A stretch of DNA of 64,000 nucleotides from Pelobates cultripes. Its lineage: Eukaryota; Chordata; Amphibia; Anura; Pelobatidae. Positions 22,469 through 34,662 of this stretch are shown here, one piece after another (the stretch's first letter is position 1; each line of letters starts with the position of its first letter). Position numbers and translations under genes: made by a program. Below the pieces are notes generated by a model that made no database searches, was not told the origin of the DNA, and was given only the letters and a program-made list of their open reading frames with translations. The stretch is from assembly GCA_933207985.1 (NCBI GenBank), contig OW240921.1, forward strand, positions 90,404,027-90,468,026, in the 5' to 3' direction.

Positions 22469-22678
22469 ATTTAATATTGGTATATTGATATGACTATATC
22501 AAAAGCAAGTCTACTAATTCCATCCAAAACATCCGATATTGACTTGCTCCTTCTTCACAAGTCTCTATAAAAGACAACTATACAGGTAGCATCAGACGTT
22601 GTATTAACACTATTCTTTATGAATACTTCTGGAAGACGTAGCTTATTGTGTTTACAATCATTAATGTGCAGGTATTGA

Positions 22679-22770
22679 TCACACTCTGGAGTCTATTGCG
22701 TACATTTTCCCTGTTGCTGTTCTTCCATATTTATAAATAGATCTCTGGTTTCTCTTGGACGATCCAATAT
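22679..22770 (-). CDS. CLDN16: CLDN16 coding exon 5
   Basis: 92 nt encoding the cytoplasmic tail from [11 protein letters not shown] to KMYAIDSRV and TGA. The acceptor is CTCTTACAG/ATATTG. Human has an extra Ser/Ala-rich piece before KMYAVDTRV that is absent here. Confidence 0.93.
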
Positions 22771-25460
22771 CTGTAAGAGAGAAGGATCTATCTATTAATG
22801 TGAAAAAGATATAAACGCTTCTTGATGGGTGCCAGGGAGTGAGACTCATCATCACCAAAGAAACTAGTGTAGGAAATATGATGCACAATTCTAAATTTGA
22901 AGCAATTGTCATTTAAAGAAGTTAGCTGCCAATTGTCCCAAACATGGAATTTATAAAAACTAAGTGGGACACACAAAGCATCAAGCAAACACTTCTGTGG
23001 ATATGCTAACAGTGGAGCAATCACGGCAGAAAATACTGTGATTTCCAACATATTCCTCCATTTTGATGTAACTGAATAATAATTAATTGTGTGGTCTCTA
23101 TAGAATAGACAAGATAGTCTGCCTTTATCTTTCTATATGTGATCTTAGAACATTCTTGAATTTTTAAATATGGACTTCTAATTTGAAGTGTATTTTACCT
23201 CTCTAGATGCTATATTTTAGTTACTCAAAAGTCATTTGAGGTGTTCATACTATACGATACTAACCTCTGAATATATAAAGGCAACATGTGAGGACTATTG
23301 ATGCCAAAAAGCAGCCAGTAGAACCTGCCATGCCCAACCAACAAGACCATCCAAACTCGTAGTGGATTCCTAAGAACACATTCTGTAAAACAAGGGTCGC
23401 TCTTTCAACATAGACATCCACTGCATACCATACGGAACCGATCATTCCTGGGATTCCTGGGGAATGGAACCAATTTCAATTTAATGAGTTAAAGGGCTAA
23501 TATAATCATCAAAACAATTGTAACTTAATAAGTGATTTTTATATATAGATCATGCCCCTGTAGTCTAAGTGCTCAATTCTCTGCCATTTAGAACTTAAAG
23601 TCAACCAGGGTAGGAAAAGAACAACTGAAATTGCTCTCATATACACAGAATTAACCATATATCACAAAGATACTTGATGTATTCAATGTAAAAGAGATTT
23701 ATTCACCTCTCCTTCGTCCTAGTGTTGCCATCATGAAGCTTTGGGGGAGTTACTCTTCATGCAACACCTACCTCCGGGCTGTCCTTCACTCCTTGTCCAC
23801 TCCGTCTCTATTCTTTTTTATTTGCCCTGTTTGGGGGCACTTTTACAAGCAGGACAAACTTCCTCAGTGACTCTGGCACAATAGCCTTGTTGCCAGCTTG
23901 CCAGTATCAAAGAGTGTGCAACACTAACTGGTATACGCTGATGGGCCAAAAACTGATAAGACAGAAGACAGCTCATACCTCCAATTCCAAAGATGAAGCC
24001 AGCCATGTAACACATACGTAGTTTTATACGAGGCTCTTCCCTCAGGAACTTCACTGCATCCAGACCTAGTACGAGTATGATTAGAGCAAAGCTCGCCAAT
24101 ATATCTGCCGTGATCATCAAGGCTCGAGTAAGTACTATTTTCACTGGAAGCAAAACACAGTTGGTTATGTAATGCACTATATATATATATAGTTCTTTAG
24201 TTTTAAAGCAAAGTATTGAAAGTTATATAAAAAAAAAGAGCAAATTGAGAACAAAGGCCTCGATTTACGTCACCTCAGTATGGTACATGTATCAAGGTGA
24301 ATCTTGGCAAGAAAAAAATGATTTTGCTTGAGATGAACATTAAGAAAAATGTTCTATTGTGTGCAATCAAAAAGACTTACATGGGTGCTCTGCCAAAATA
24401 GAATCGTATTGGTCACATGTTTTGATTCCATCCTGTGTGTTGGTAACACATTCCCACCACAGTCCTCTGCATTTTTGGCTGACCTGAAAAGACAACTTGT
24501 TTATCTGTGTGCACTAGATTTACTAGAACTTTGCTTTTTTTTCATCAAAGCAGAGTTACGCCAAAATACAACTGGAATAATCATGGAAGCTAAATAAACC
24601 ACGATGCCATTAGCCAGCCGGATGGAATGTAGAGTCCCACTATCTGTACAACACTAGTGAAAGGAACTCTTTTAGTGCCGTAGTAGAGACCAACATGATG
24701 TGATGCTCTTTTTTGTGATTCTGATAAAAGTTATGAACATGATAACAAAAATGAATGCTAGGTTGTGTGAGATCCCAGCATGTAACAGAAAAGAACCAAT
24801 AAGATTTCTGAAACATTCTTAAATGTCAATTTATTATATGTTTTCTGGTGTATGTTTCTATAGGGCACAGTATCTCTTAATGCCTTATTATAATGAGAAA
24901 ACCCAGACTGAATATTATTAACTGTTTCTATGCCATGTATTGTATTCGTCTGTACATGGTAAACATTTTTAAATAAAATTACTTTAAGAAAATATTCTGT
25001 GAATTGTTGAGGATGTATTATAGACTTTTCTACCCTAGAAAACCATTCTTTGTTCTCTACTGTAACGCAGTTGCAGTCAGTTTCCTTGTTTGTTTTGTTT
25101 GCTTCTATATTTACTGTCCATGAAGATCAGAAACGACCTCATGCTTATCTGCTGCCACCTCAAACAATGACCGAACTTGTTAAGGAAATACATATACATA
25201 AAATGCAAGTCTCCCCACGCCAGTCACATATCCCCTATGTAGAAAATCATTCAATAAAAACCATGATCAATACAATTAAATATAATACTTTAAAGTTATA
25301 TCGATTGCTGTGCTGAAAATAAGGTCTATAGCAACATGATGCTCACCTCTAAGCTGTCATCTGCGTTTACCATCCAGCAATCGGTCCAAGTTGCTACGAT
25401 TAGAAACACAGTCGAGACAAAAGCCAGGCAGAGGCCCATGAACTGCAGCACCACAATCAT
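22679..25460 (-). CDS. CLDN16: claudin-16, complete, five coding exons
   Basis: Claudin-16 (paracellin-1) is a four-transmembrane tight-junction protein that, in mammals, gives cation-selective paracellular passage of Mg2+ and Ca2+ in the thick ascending limb. The exons are 25460-25347, 24483-24381, 24143-23979, 23456-23265 and 22770-22679, all with GT/AG borders, total 666 nt and 221 residues. The first extracellular loop has the claudin signature GLWWEC (45-50) and a second Cys at 61, plus the family's acidic run ADDSLE (33-38). TM segments are near 4-24, 77-97, 113-133 and 165-187. [10 protein letters not shown] and the second loop [13 protein letters not shown] are near-diagnostic for claudin-16. 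The C-terminus SRV fits a class I PDZ ligand, as TRV does in human. The start at 25460 corresponds to the shorter human start; the cytoplasmic tail is about 14 residues shorter than human. Confidence 0.95.
23265..23456 (-). CDS. CLDN16: CLDN16 coding exon 4
   Basis: 192 nt encoding [18 protein letters not shown], the second extracellular loop ([15 protein letters not shown]) and TM4 ([16 protein letters not shown]). The acceptor is CCCCAG/GAATCC and the donor AGAG/GTTAGT. Confidence 0.95.
23979..24143 (-). CDS. CLDN16: CLDN16 coding exon 3
   Basis: 165 nt, the standard length for this claudin exon. Encodes TM2 ([14 protein letters not shown]), the short cytoplasmic loop [15 protein letters not shown] and TM3 ([13 protein letters not shown]). 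The acceptor is GCTTCCAG/TGAAAA and the donor GGAG/GTATGA. Confidence 0.94.
24381..24483 (-). CDS. CLDN16: CLDN16 coding exon 2
   Basis: Encodes residues 39-72 ([12 protein letters not shown], ending ILAEHP) with both loop-1 cysteines. The acceptor is TTTTCAG/GTCAGC and the donor CCCAT/GTAAGT. It is too short to stand out as an open frame and was placed by homology and splice sites. Confidence 0.92.
25347..25460 (-). CDS. CLDN16: CLDN16 coding exon 1
   Basis: Encodes residues 1-38, TM1 and the start of extracellular loop 1 ([13 protein letters not shown]). The donor is GAG/GTGAGC and the intron is in phase 0. The open frame extends 16 codons further upstream to an ATG at 25508, but the length from the 25460 ATG to the ATW motif equals that of the human protein. 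Confidence 0.93.
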
Positions 25461-25647
25461 TCTAATGTCTGGAGGTCTCCAAAACACAAATAATTGTTTA
25501 CACATCAAGGAAAGTCAAATACCTGGAACTCACATCAGCACGTACATTGTAGATTACCCGTGTAAAGGCACAACTAAATTAAAGTGAACGCAAGTCATGA
25601 ACAACATAGTTGTCTTTAGGTAATTATTAAAATGTAACCTGCACATC

Positions 25648-25862
25648 ATGGTCTTGGTTTAATATTGTTGGATAACCTTTCCAAATTATTTCAAATTTTT
25701 GGATAAAGTTTTCAAATTATTTTAACAACATATCAAAATATTAAAACACATAGCATATATATAAAACAATATTGTTCATAATAATAAACCATTTTAAAAG
25801 TCTATCCAAAAATATTAAATCATTTGGAAAACTTATCCAACAATATTAAATCAAGGCCCATG
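25648..25862. repeat. AT-rich foldback repeat, 5' flank of CLDN16
   Basis: Arms CTTGGTTTAATATTGTTGGA (from 25653) and TCCAACAATATTAAATCAAG (to 25855) are nearly perfect inverted copies. Inner pieces (TTTGGATAAA and TATCCAAA) also pair. A diverged relative lies at 52976-53195. It is probably an AT-rich MITE; no convincing target duplication was found. Confidence 0.6.
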
Positions 25863-26944
25863 ATTGCAAAATACCCAACTAATATAAAGATTAAAAAATA
25901 CACTTACTTGATGCTTGCTTCTGCCTTCTCCAAGTTGTAGGCAGCTGCCCACTAATGCTTAGTTTAGCATCCCACAATGCTCAGTGTGTAGCAGGCAGTT
26001 GTATGTGGTTTGAAAACTGGCTGAAAGATAGAGTGCAGAGAGCTGAGATTAATGTGACATTTTAAAATTGGATACAATTAGTAAGTAAATGTCTTAAGTT
26101 CTGTTCCATCGGCCACCTCGGGAAAATCCCTGGTGGGCCGCGATTGCCATGGGCAAGGAGGGTTCTCCTGCTCTCCACCGTCAATCAATTCTTAGTACAC
26201 ACTCTGCGCCATTGCCTTGCCTTGTAACTGATTGATAAGTAAAGCAAAAAACTGCTTTTATTATAAATATAGTTTAAAATGTGTTAACAATTTGTTAACA
26301 ATTCTAACTAGCACAATATATATATTACATTTCCTGCTCTTTTATTTAACCTTAAGTTACATGTACAATGACAGATGTTTTTACATTTCAATCCATCAAT
26401 TCAGATTTCTGGTTAGATTTACTGAACGGCTCAAAATTTAGCAATACAAATACCCAGTGACTGTGATAAGGGGAACTGGAAATATCAGATAATTCTGCAG
26501 CTACCTTATTATCATTTAATTCTGCCAACATGCCAACCGAAAGACTGGAACCACAGATAGACGTGCAGATTTAGGGTTGTTAGCATAGTGTAGCCAAGAG
26601 TTCTCTTATTTCTCCTTGTGAGAGAGAAGAGAACTCTGCAGTGTAATACGTAGGGGAAAAACTCTGCGGATGGGGGTGGTCATCACATCCCTGACTTTTA
26701 TCTCCCACACAGCACCAACACCCAACATCTGCACTGTGGACACTAAAGAAAGGAGAGGATACACGGTAAGAAAAGCTTGGCTATATTTTGGTATTGAGTA
26801 TTTTAGGGCATATGGGAAGAGCCAATAGGTGGGAGAATAAGAAAACCTGAGATATGGGCGCAGATAACATGGTGGTGCTGAGATAACATAGGGGGTGCAA
26901 AAGTACACCTCCACATTTATTCACACTTCCTCACGGCACAAAAA
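25863..26944. other. CLDN16 upstream region, no gene seen
   Basis: If CLDN16 is transcribed from a promoter near the first coding exon, regulatory sequence should lie here. I see no clear TATA box or CpG island; 26105-26180 is the only GC-richer patch. An open frame at 26606-26914 (-) shows no protein features. Confidence 0.3.
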
Positions 26945-27200
26945 CACACCCACATTCACACATGAAGTCATGCTACACAAATATGTATACCCTTAGATAA
27001 ACAGCCACACTACACAGTTGCATGCCATATTTACACACAGCCACACTACACAAAAACATCCTCACATTCACACACAGCCATTTGCTACAAAAGCACCCTG
27101 AATTTGCAAACACAGCCACACTACACAAATACACCCACATATTCGTACATATGCTGCACAAATACATGTCTATATCCACATACTCAACATGCAACTTAGC
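26945..27200. repeat. CACACAGCCACACTACACAAA minisatellite
   Basis: Six to seven degenerate units of about 36 bp built on ACACAGCCACACTACACAAA plus CACCCACATTCAC. The open frames on both strands here are periodic by-products. Confidence 0.7.
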
Positions 27201-27218
27201 ATAGACCATGCTATAGAA

Positions 27219-27354
27219 CGGGGTGCCCAAAACGTAGGTCCCAGATGTTTTAAGACTACAGCTTCCATGATGCTTTGTCTTTCTAAAGGCCTGTGAAGCA
27301 TCATGGGAGTTGTAGTTCTACAATATCTGGAGATCTACCTATTGGGCACCCTTG
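27219..27354. mobile_element. short hAT-type palindromic MITE
   Basis: The ends GGGGTGCCCAA and TTGGGCACCC pair. The interior AAGCATCATGGGAGTTGTAG faces its complement. Flanks CTATAGAA (27211-27218) and TTATAGAA (27355-27362) form an 8-bp target duplication with one mismatch. I recall this MITE type as common in frog genomes. Confidence 0.75.
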
Positions 27355-27789
27355 TTATAGAAGGTGTGGGCTGGTTTGGAGTCTGATGCATTATGTGGGC
27401 TACAAATTGCCAATTCTAGTACAAGTTTGGCTTTGTCTATCAAAATATAACTGTCTTATACATATCTCTCTCCACCAAGCTGGATATGTGAATCCTTGCA
27501 TTCATTTCTAAAACTTGACATGTCTGACTTTCTGATAGGAGAAAAAACTGTCTGCTCTATTGTGCTCAGATGATTTCACTGAAAGAATAATTTAGTACTA
27601 AGAGATAAAACATAATTTAATTTCCAGTACACGTCAATTCCAAATGTCTCACACTAGCATATCTATTCCATTTGTGTCAAGGGCCCCATATGCAGACAAC
27701 TGTCTGGGAACCCGCAAAGCATCAAAGAAATAAATTGCCACTTTGGAAAAGTAAAGCATCTCTTTTTTTAACAAAAAGGCCCAAACTTT
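27355..27789. other. no gene seen
   Basis: Ordinary AT-rich sequence; the short open frame at 27293-27511 starts inside the MITE and is not credible. Confidence 0.45.
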
Positions 27790-28260
27790 TTTTAAACTAC
27801 TGGAAATCTGGACATAAACAAAAATAGCTTGTCCAGTCGCAGTAGTGAGCGCTCCACCGGATTGTGGCAGTTCCCACCGGGCTGTGTTAGTGTAGGCACT
27901 GGCAGCTGTGGAGCATCCGCCATCTTGTTTGGCCCATTATCTTCGTTGATTGAGCTATAATGTTCAGCCAGGGCCAGTGGTGCTTCGTGCATCGGGTCGG
28001 TGATGACCGGGATAACCCCCGCTGGCCCATAGGGGGGGGAACATGGACCCAGGCTGGTGTGTGCAGCATATTGTGGCAGTGGGAGAGCAGCCATGTCCCC
28101 CCGCCATCCATTCCTGTAGGCCGCAAGACCTGTTCTGGTGGAGCCAATATGTGAGTCCACATATGTGGTATTGTCGGGTAGGTCTTACGGTCCCCTGTCA
28201 TTTAGGTGCCAAACTTTTCCCGTTCTCAGCTTTCACCAGTTGCTAAGTGGCTTAGTTTGC
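27790..28260 (-). mobile_element. fragment of the L1-like retroelement family, minus strand
   Basis: The minus strand contains CCCCCCTATGGGCCAGCGGG followed by GTTATCCCGGTCATC. This is the same GC-rich block as in the copies at 17469, 34950, 36150 and 37830. Overlapping open frames on both strands reflect that GC-rich block. The ends are not defined. Confidence 0.55.
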
Positions 28261-29093
28261 CATGTATTGCAGGAGCTGCAGGGATACACGTCTACACAGG
28301 CTCTGCTGTCAGGCCCTGCTCACCCAGGATGCCTTTTTTTGATGAACAACATATTATTTAAGTTTAAACATGTTATTAAAGTGCTAAGTAATAAACATTG
28401 CATTTTAATTTTCTCACCTCATGTTGTGTGTTTTTATACACATGGTAAATTAAAATTCTTATCATTCATATTTTATTATAACTGAATATAAAAGCTTATG
28501 GTTATGTGTAGTATTGTCTCATTGTGCATATTTTATAAACAATATATATAAAGTACTCTCTTTAGGATATCTCGTGGCTCATCCTTGTTCTGTGGGGGCA
28601 GACATTTTTAGCTACTAAAAAAAGCTCTACTTTTCTGACTGTTGTTGTAAAATCCCCATAATTCTCTGAGATCAATTGGATGACATAGAATACTGAGGAA
28701 TCTAGCAGTTACAGCCAATCGAAAATCTAATTCAAATAGAGCCCTCCACCCGTTTTGTTCCTTGTGACGTGCTTGCTGACTGGGAACTTTATTCACAAAG
28801 GGCTAAGCTCAGTCAAATGAAATTTAAACACAATTGTAACTCACAGACTCCTTTAAATAACCTCAATGCACACTTACCTGTCCTGGCCAGTCTCTCGTTC
28901 GCTATGAGTCTAAATAAGCATACCTGAGAAGGTTCACAATAAGGACATAACAACCAAAAGCCATATTCATTGTAACAAGATTGTATTGTCTGAGCATCCC
29001 AGGACATATTTGATATCAAGACATTTCTCATTTTATAATTTTTGGTAAAATGCTTTTATCAATAAATAAGTCGATATAACCAGTTTTCTAACT
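28261..29093. other. no gene seen
   Basis: AT-rich. The part 28600-28800 reads like a dispersed frog repeat (CCCATAATTCTCTGAGATC), but I could not define its ends. Confidence 0.35.
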
Positions 29094-29564
29094 TTAAAGG
29101 GATACTCCAGGCACCCAGACCACTTCTGCCCATTGGAGTGGTCTGGGTGCCAACTCCCACTACCCTTAACCCTGCAAGTGTAATTATTGTTTACATTGCA
29201 GGGTTAAGTCCTCCTCCATTGCAGGGTTAAGTCCACCTTAGAACACGAAAAGTGGTTTAAAACGCAGCTGGAAGTGCTCACGCTATGTGAGGATCTCCAG
29301 CGTCGCCAAAATCCCCATAGGAAAGCATTGAAAGCTTTATTCAATGCTTTCCTATGGGCAGGTCTAATGCGCGTTAGGTCTGCCCCGCTGTCGGCCGGAC
29401 ATGCGCAATAGGTCTCCCTCGCCGGCTGACGTCCCTCGGCGCTGGACTCCAGTAAGTCAATGAAGGGGTTTTAACCCCTTCCGCAACTTGGGATGGGGGG
29501 CAGGAGGTAGAGGGGCACTAGAGGGTCCTGCAGTGCCAGGAAAACTAATATGTTTTCCCTTTAA
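29094..29564 (+). mobile_element. TTAA-flanked MITE (piggyBac-like)
   Basis: Begins TTAAAGGGATACTCCAGGCA and ends TTTTCCCTTTAA. The terminal inverted repeats are short and TTAA is present at both ends, as in piggyBac-type insertions. Near the left end a hairpin CACCCAGACCACTTC/GAGTGGTCTGGGTG is a family hallmark. Further members are at 32577, 60144, 62224 and 63167. Confidence 0.75.
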
Positions 29565-32500
29565 GGAGAACCTAACTGTATTTTATTACAGACACCCCCT
29601 CCTGGCGAAATGGGAATTAGCATGTTAAAAAAAAAATAACTAAAAGCTTTGTTCCCTTGGGTTGAAATAATGTAAAACTAAAAGATCCCATCTGCCAAAC
29701 TGTCCATTTGAATTTTTTCACCATTAAAGATATTTCCTAACGCACTGTTCCCATACCGAAAATCTCTTGATGTTGTATTTTTTTTTCATAATTTTTACTT
29801 TGTAGTTGCCCGTAGAAATAATTTTACTTTCACCTCATATTGCTTTGAGTGTCTACACCCTTCTTTTCAAGCCTTTTAAACGTGAACATTTGCAAGGAAA
29901 ATCTACTCATATTTACAAAAACAGAACAGAATTTGCAAATGAGAACAAAATGCAAAAAATTTTTCAATGTACATGGTCTTATCAAGTCTTCCATTTTCCT
30001 CTTTTGCCTTATGCATTATCTGAATAATTATGGAACATAATTAAGCAATAAACTTCCTTATATTAAGTTATTCTACTTAATAAAATTATCTTTAAAAATA
30101 AATTTGCACAATAATAAAAGTTAAACATTTGTTCAAAATAACTGTCTTCATATTGCCCGTATAAGTGCTCATAGTTTTTAGATTTTTAAATGTACTACAG
30201 GTAAAATGGTAATAGATAATATTACCTCTGTGTGTGTGTATGTATCTGTTTGTTTGTCTGTCTATCTATCTGCATACATGTTAGATAAAATAGTAAATAA
30301 TATAGTATTATATGCCAGGTATTATATATAAAATAGTATAGAAAATATATTTCCACATGGCAACGTAACAAATTGTGTTCTTTTTTTCCAAAAATATCTT
30401 TTGGGGGGATTTATTAAACAGACCTTCTAACTAGCATAGTAATATATCCATACATAATAATCGTTCATAAAAAAATATGAGAATGCTAATATATTCAGCC
30501 TTTCTAAAAGGACGAATAGGATACAGAGAATATTAAATATATAGATGTTCTTACATAGAATTTTTTTGCCAAAGTTTTATTAAAGCCTTCTGCTCGTAAG
30601 TAAATAAATTAACTTGTGATACCATATTATTTCAAAATATACATTGCATTAAAAGCATCTCAGAAAACCATTTTGTTAAAAACCATTTCATGTCAATGTG
30701 TGATATAATCTCATTAAGCATATGACCTTGTCACAAAAACATCCTTGGGGTTGTTAATTTAATAATTATATTTTAAACCTAGACCACTCGTCAAATTAAT
30801 TTGTTACACAGTTACGTAGGTTGAAAAAAGACTTGTGTCTTTTTAAATTAGAGTTGAAAACTCAAATACAATAAAAAAAATCTTTAACATGCAAAAGGAC
30901 AAAATACAAACTACTACTCGGATGAAAAGCATAAAAACTAATCACTTTGGAATATCCGAGTGATTTAATCACAAAATATCCCAACCTTTTTTTTTTATTA
31001 GACACACAAGAATCCTTTAGAAAGTAGGAATTTTGTTAAGTTACCTCCACTTTCTGCAAACAGGACTCATTTTCGTTATTCCACGCTGTCCAAATGGAAG
31101 AAAACTAATTTGTTTGACCTCTCGGGAACTAGAGACCCGTAATAATAGACTTTGTTTCAGAAAATGTCAAATTGGAAACGAAGTTCAACCAGACTAATCC
31201 AGCAAGGCCAACATGTCGATCTCAAGTCACCTCTCAGTGAGAGGGGCAAAAAAAAAAATAAAGTTTGCAAGGATTGGTTGTTATAAAAGCCAATATCCGT
31301 GTTACTCTATTTTAAGCTTTTCCAAGTCATGTCTGATGTGCCTTGAATTTTTACAATGTGATTTCTAGCCTAATTAACATTGTAATTGCTTGGAAACTCT
31401 GTGCAATGTCCAGAAAAACATGTGCTGGCTTCTGGAAACTATGGACAAGACATGTGATGGAATGATTCTTCCTCTTATAGTACAAACTCAACTATATATT
31501 TTACGTGGTATTATTTATTTATTTTGAGAATGTTCTACACAAAAAAAAAACAACCTGAGATTTCTTTTCTTTTCAAGTATTTCCTGGGGTGCATGAACCA
31601 TATCATACAGTTACAAGGCCATAGGTTTGTAGAAAACAGACCATTAGCACATATTACATGCATGGTTTGGTTGTACATACACACAAGCAGATCTTTTCAG
31701 GGACCGACTTCTGCAGAACGTTTGTTCTATAATTGAGAAGCTCAGAATGAAAAGTTCTTCTATTTGATTCTTTGTTGCAAATGGGAATATCGACGAATGT
31801 ATTTGAAGTTGACTAAAGGTTATTGAAGATGTTCATGATCCGGTGGGAACATGTCACTGAGGTAGAGTGGAAGGTCTCCAGAAAAGTGTCATGAAACAGT
31901 GAAGGGTATACGATGTAGATGTGTGTGTAAGCCAGTGTAGATCTCTTTAGGGAATACAATGAATGTTATCGTAATCATATTTCTAGAGAAATTAGTATAG
32001 TTATGTTGATTCTCGTGTATTGTAGAGGGTTTATGATGCATCCACAAATATTTAATTCCTATAGTTAATTACTGCTATTAGTGTTTGTTTGTACATTATA
32101 ATTCATTCCTTCAATCAATTTTTAAAAAAAGATTTGTTTCAAAACACAGCAACCATTTAGGACAACATTCTTTTGGCAGGTACCATGATTATATCCAAAC
32201 GACTTGCAGGGTCTGGATGTACATATTAAGATGACTTAACTTGACTCACAAGGTAATTTTGCTGTGATGATTAATTGGGAATATATAAATTGGGAATAAA
32301 TGTCATTCGTGCATTGTTTTTGGAGATACATCTTTGGAGATTCCATTTTTGAGAAGTTTTGCTTTTTGGTGCAGATGGTGTTTGTATATCATGAGAAGGA
32401 ACCCCTGGGTCAATTTCTATTTCAAGAGAGGAATTTTGGAAGTGTTCCAAGAATGGAATCTTTGGGGGGGGGGGACACGGACAAATTTATGGGTTACTTA

Positions 32501-32576
32501 AAGTGAGTGTGAAAGGGAACAAATGTTGGTAATGAACATGTGTTAAGTTCTGTCTAATTTTTTTTTTAAATCAATA
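29565..32576. other. AT-rich intergenic DNA with microsatellite and CR1 tail
   Basis: No gene. It contains a TG/TCTG/TCTA microsatellite at 30229-30272. A short piece at 30805-30850 (TTACACAGTTACGTAGGTTG) resembles the 3' end of CR1 LINEs. 31020-31330 is less AT-rich and looks unique; it could be a conserved non-coding element, but the sequence alone cannot show that. Confidence 0.4.
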
Positions 32577-32664
32577 AAGGGGACCCTGAGGGTGGGGGCA
32601 CCCTCAGGGCACTATAGTGTCAGGAAAACCGCTTTGTTTTCCTGACACTATAGTGATCCTTTAA
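32577..32664 (+). mobile_element. TTAA MITE, right-end fragment
   Basis: ACCCTGAGGGTGGGGGCACC, then CACTATAGTGTCAGGAAAAC, and the end ACTATAGTGATCCTTTAA equal the right end of the MITE at 60144-60633. The left part is missing. Confidence 0.7.
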
Positions 32665-34651
32665 AATACCTTGGATACAATTGTAAACAGTTTTCAAAAA
32701 TCCCATAAATATAAGTCTAGTAAGTGATCCATGTTCCATGCCACTCTGAATATCATTGCAAACATTTAGTATGTAAGTTACTGTAGAGTGATTTAAATAA
32801 TGGCTGCGCTGAACTTGAGCCAAAAAGGCATACAGTTTTTGATACCTGCACAGTTGCACCTGGGCTTGTTTTTTAAGACCCTGGATAGTTCACAGGTTGG
32901 TAAATTGATACCATGTTTTATATGGATTTAATGTTTTTAGAATTGGTACAAGATGGTACAAATTTCCCGTGCTGTGGGTATTACAGGGACACTCCAAATA
33001 ACTTTAGTTAGCAGTTGTGGTTATGTTGTCCTCGTGCTGTTCCCCTAGTTTAATGTCAACTAGTGGACTATAACCATTAGCAGTGTTCTCAACATAAAAT
33101 ATTTGTACATAATCATCTCTGAAGCAATGTATACATAGGGGTTTATTCACTAATCTCTGAATTGTACCAAACTGAAATTTAAATGGCATAACATACAATA
33201 AAATAGTCAGGCTGTGATTGTAGCTGGCTTGGAGATTTTTTCCTGATCAACTTTTTTTTTAGCCTAAATTTTGCCATTCAGATTGTAATTTGATACAATT
33301 CAGAGTTTAGAGTAAAACTAACGGCTCACTTGTGAGTTTTGCACTGTGTATCTAACTCAATCATTGATTTATTTTGTTTGAATCAGATTCAGAAATTATC
33401 CCATTCTGTTACATTTTGAATGATTAATCTACAGACATCACCATTAAAGTCCATGGAAAGTGTTATAGATAGATAATTTGAAAGTTTTTTTTTCTAACAG
33501 AATGGAATAATTTCTAATTTCAAACTAATTAAATTGAGGTCTTGGTATTTTATTTTTCCTCTTCATCTACCAAACCTAAAATATTGCTTTAATTAAAAAA
33601 CAAGGGTGAACAAGTTTCATCACCATGGCCTTCTGTAAAGTCCTATTACTGGAAGAATTCACAGAAAAACATTTAATCTGTAACTATTAGGGTGGGGTAC
33701 CACAAGGGCTCATAAGCCAAATGAATATACTAATTGATGATTAATCCAACCTTGGCTTTTGGTAATTGGCATGTTGGCAATGACTTTCTTTGGCTACATT
33801 TGCCTTGTCCGTGCATGGTCTACTTCTCTTATCTTTTGTTGTTCAGATTTCTTTTTTATGGGCTCCAGAAATCCAGACAGCTCAGGGCACGAAGTCCATA
33901 GACAACAGAATGGGGCGCCAGACAGTTTAAATGACTCTACAAATAGCTTAATAGACAGAGTATTATCAGCTATTCATGGAATCCTAAGCCCTCTGTTTTA
34001 AGAGTCTTCCGAAAATAAAATGTTCTGTGTTCTTAGTTTACTGCCAAACTGTAGAAGAATGAAGACTCTATCAGGATTACTACAAAATGAAACAATAGGG
34101 GTGTCAGTCATGACCGATATTTGGTTGATAATGTAAGTCAACAAATAGAAACATGCTTTCTTGGGCTTTTATTGGGGACAGATTGAAGTGGCAAGCAGAT
34201 GCCATCTCTGGGTAGGAAGGGTATATTTAATGAGGTGTTGGGTTCTTTAGTCTACTAGTTAAGAAAGAGCATGAAATTAATTGCTCTCTGGATTATTTCC
34301 AAAATAAATCAACAACAAAGGATTTCTTTTCATGTTAGGGAATAGATTGATATTGTAGGTCCGTCAAGTAGTCAATTTGAAGAGCTGAGTGCATATACTG
34401 TAATCCAGTTGTAGTATTAGAACAGGCATTGAATTAGAATTTCACATGAAATAAAATTATCGCTAGATAAATTTTATTGTTTCTTAGTTGAGAAAGACTG
34501 TTGAATTTGACCAGGTGAATTTCAAGGTTTAAATGTTTAAGTTATCATTCATTTATTTCATATTAAGGGGCTATTGAAAGCAATCAATCCAAATTGACAC
34601 ATGATTCCTAACAATTTATCATTATGCATAGCTGACCATTCCGGTGCATTG
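32665..34651. other. intergenic, no gene seen
   Basis: 33140-33305 belongs to a dispersed repeat starting GGGGTTTATTCACTAA, with a relative at 43763-43920. Other sequence is AT-rich without features. The open frame 33759-34001 has no recognisable motif. Confidence 0.4.
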
Positions 34652-34662
34652 AAACAGACAAG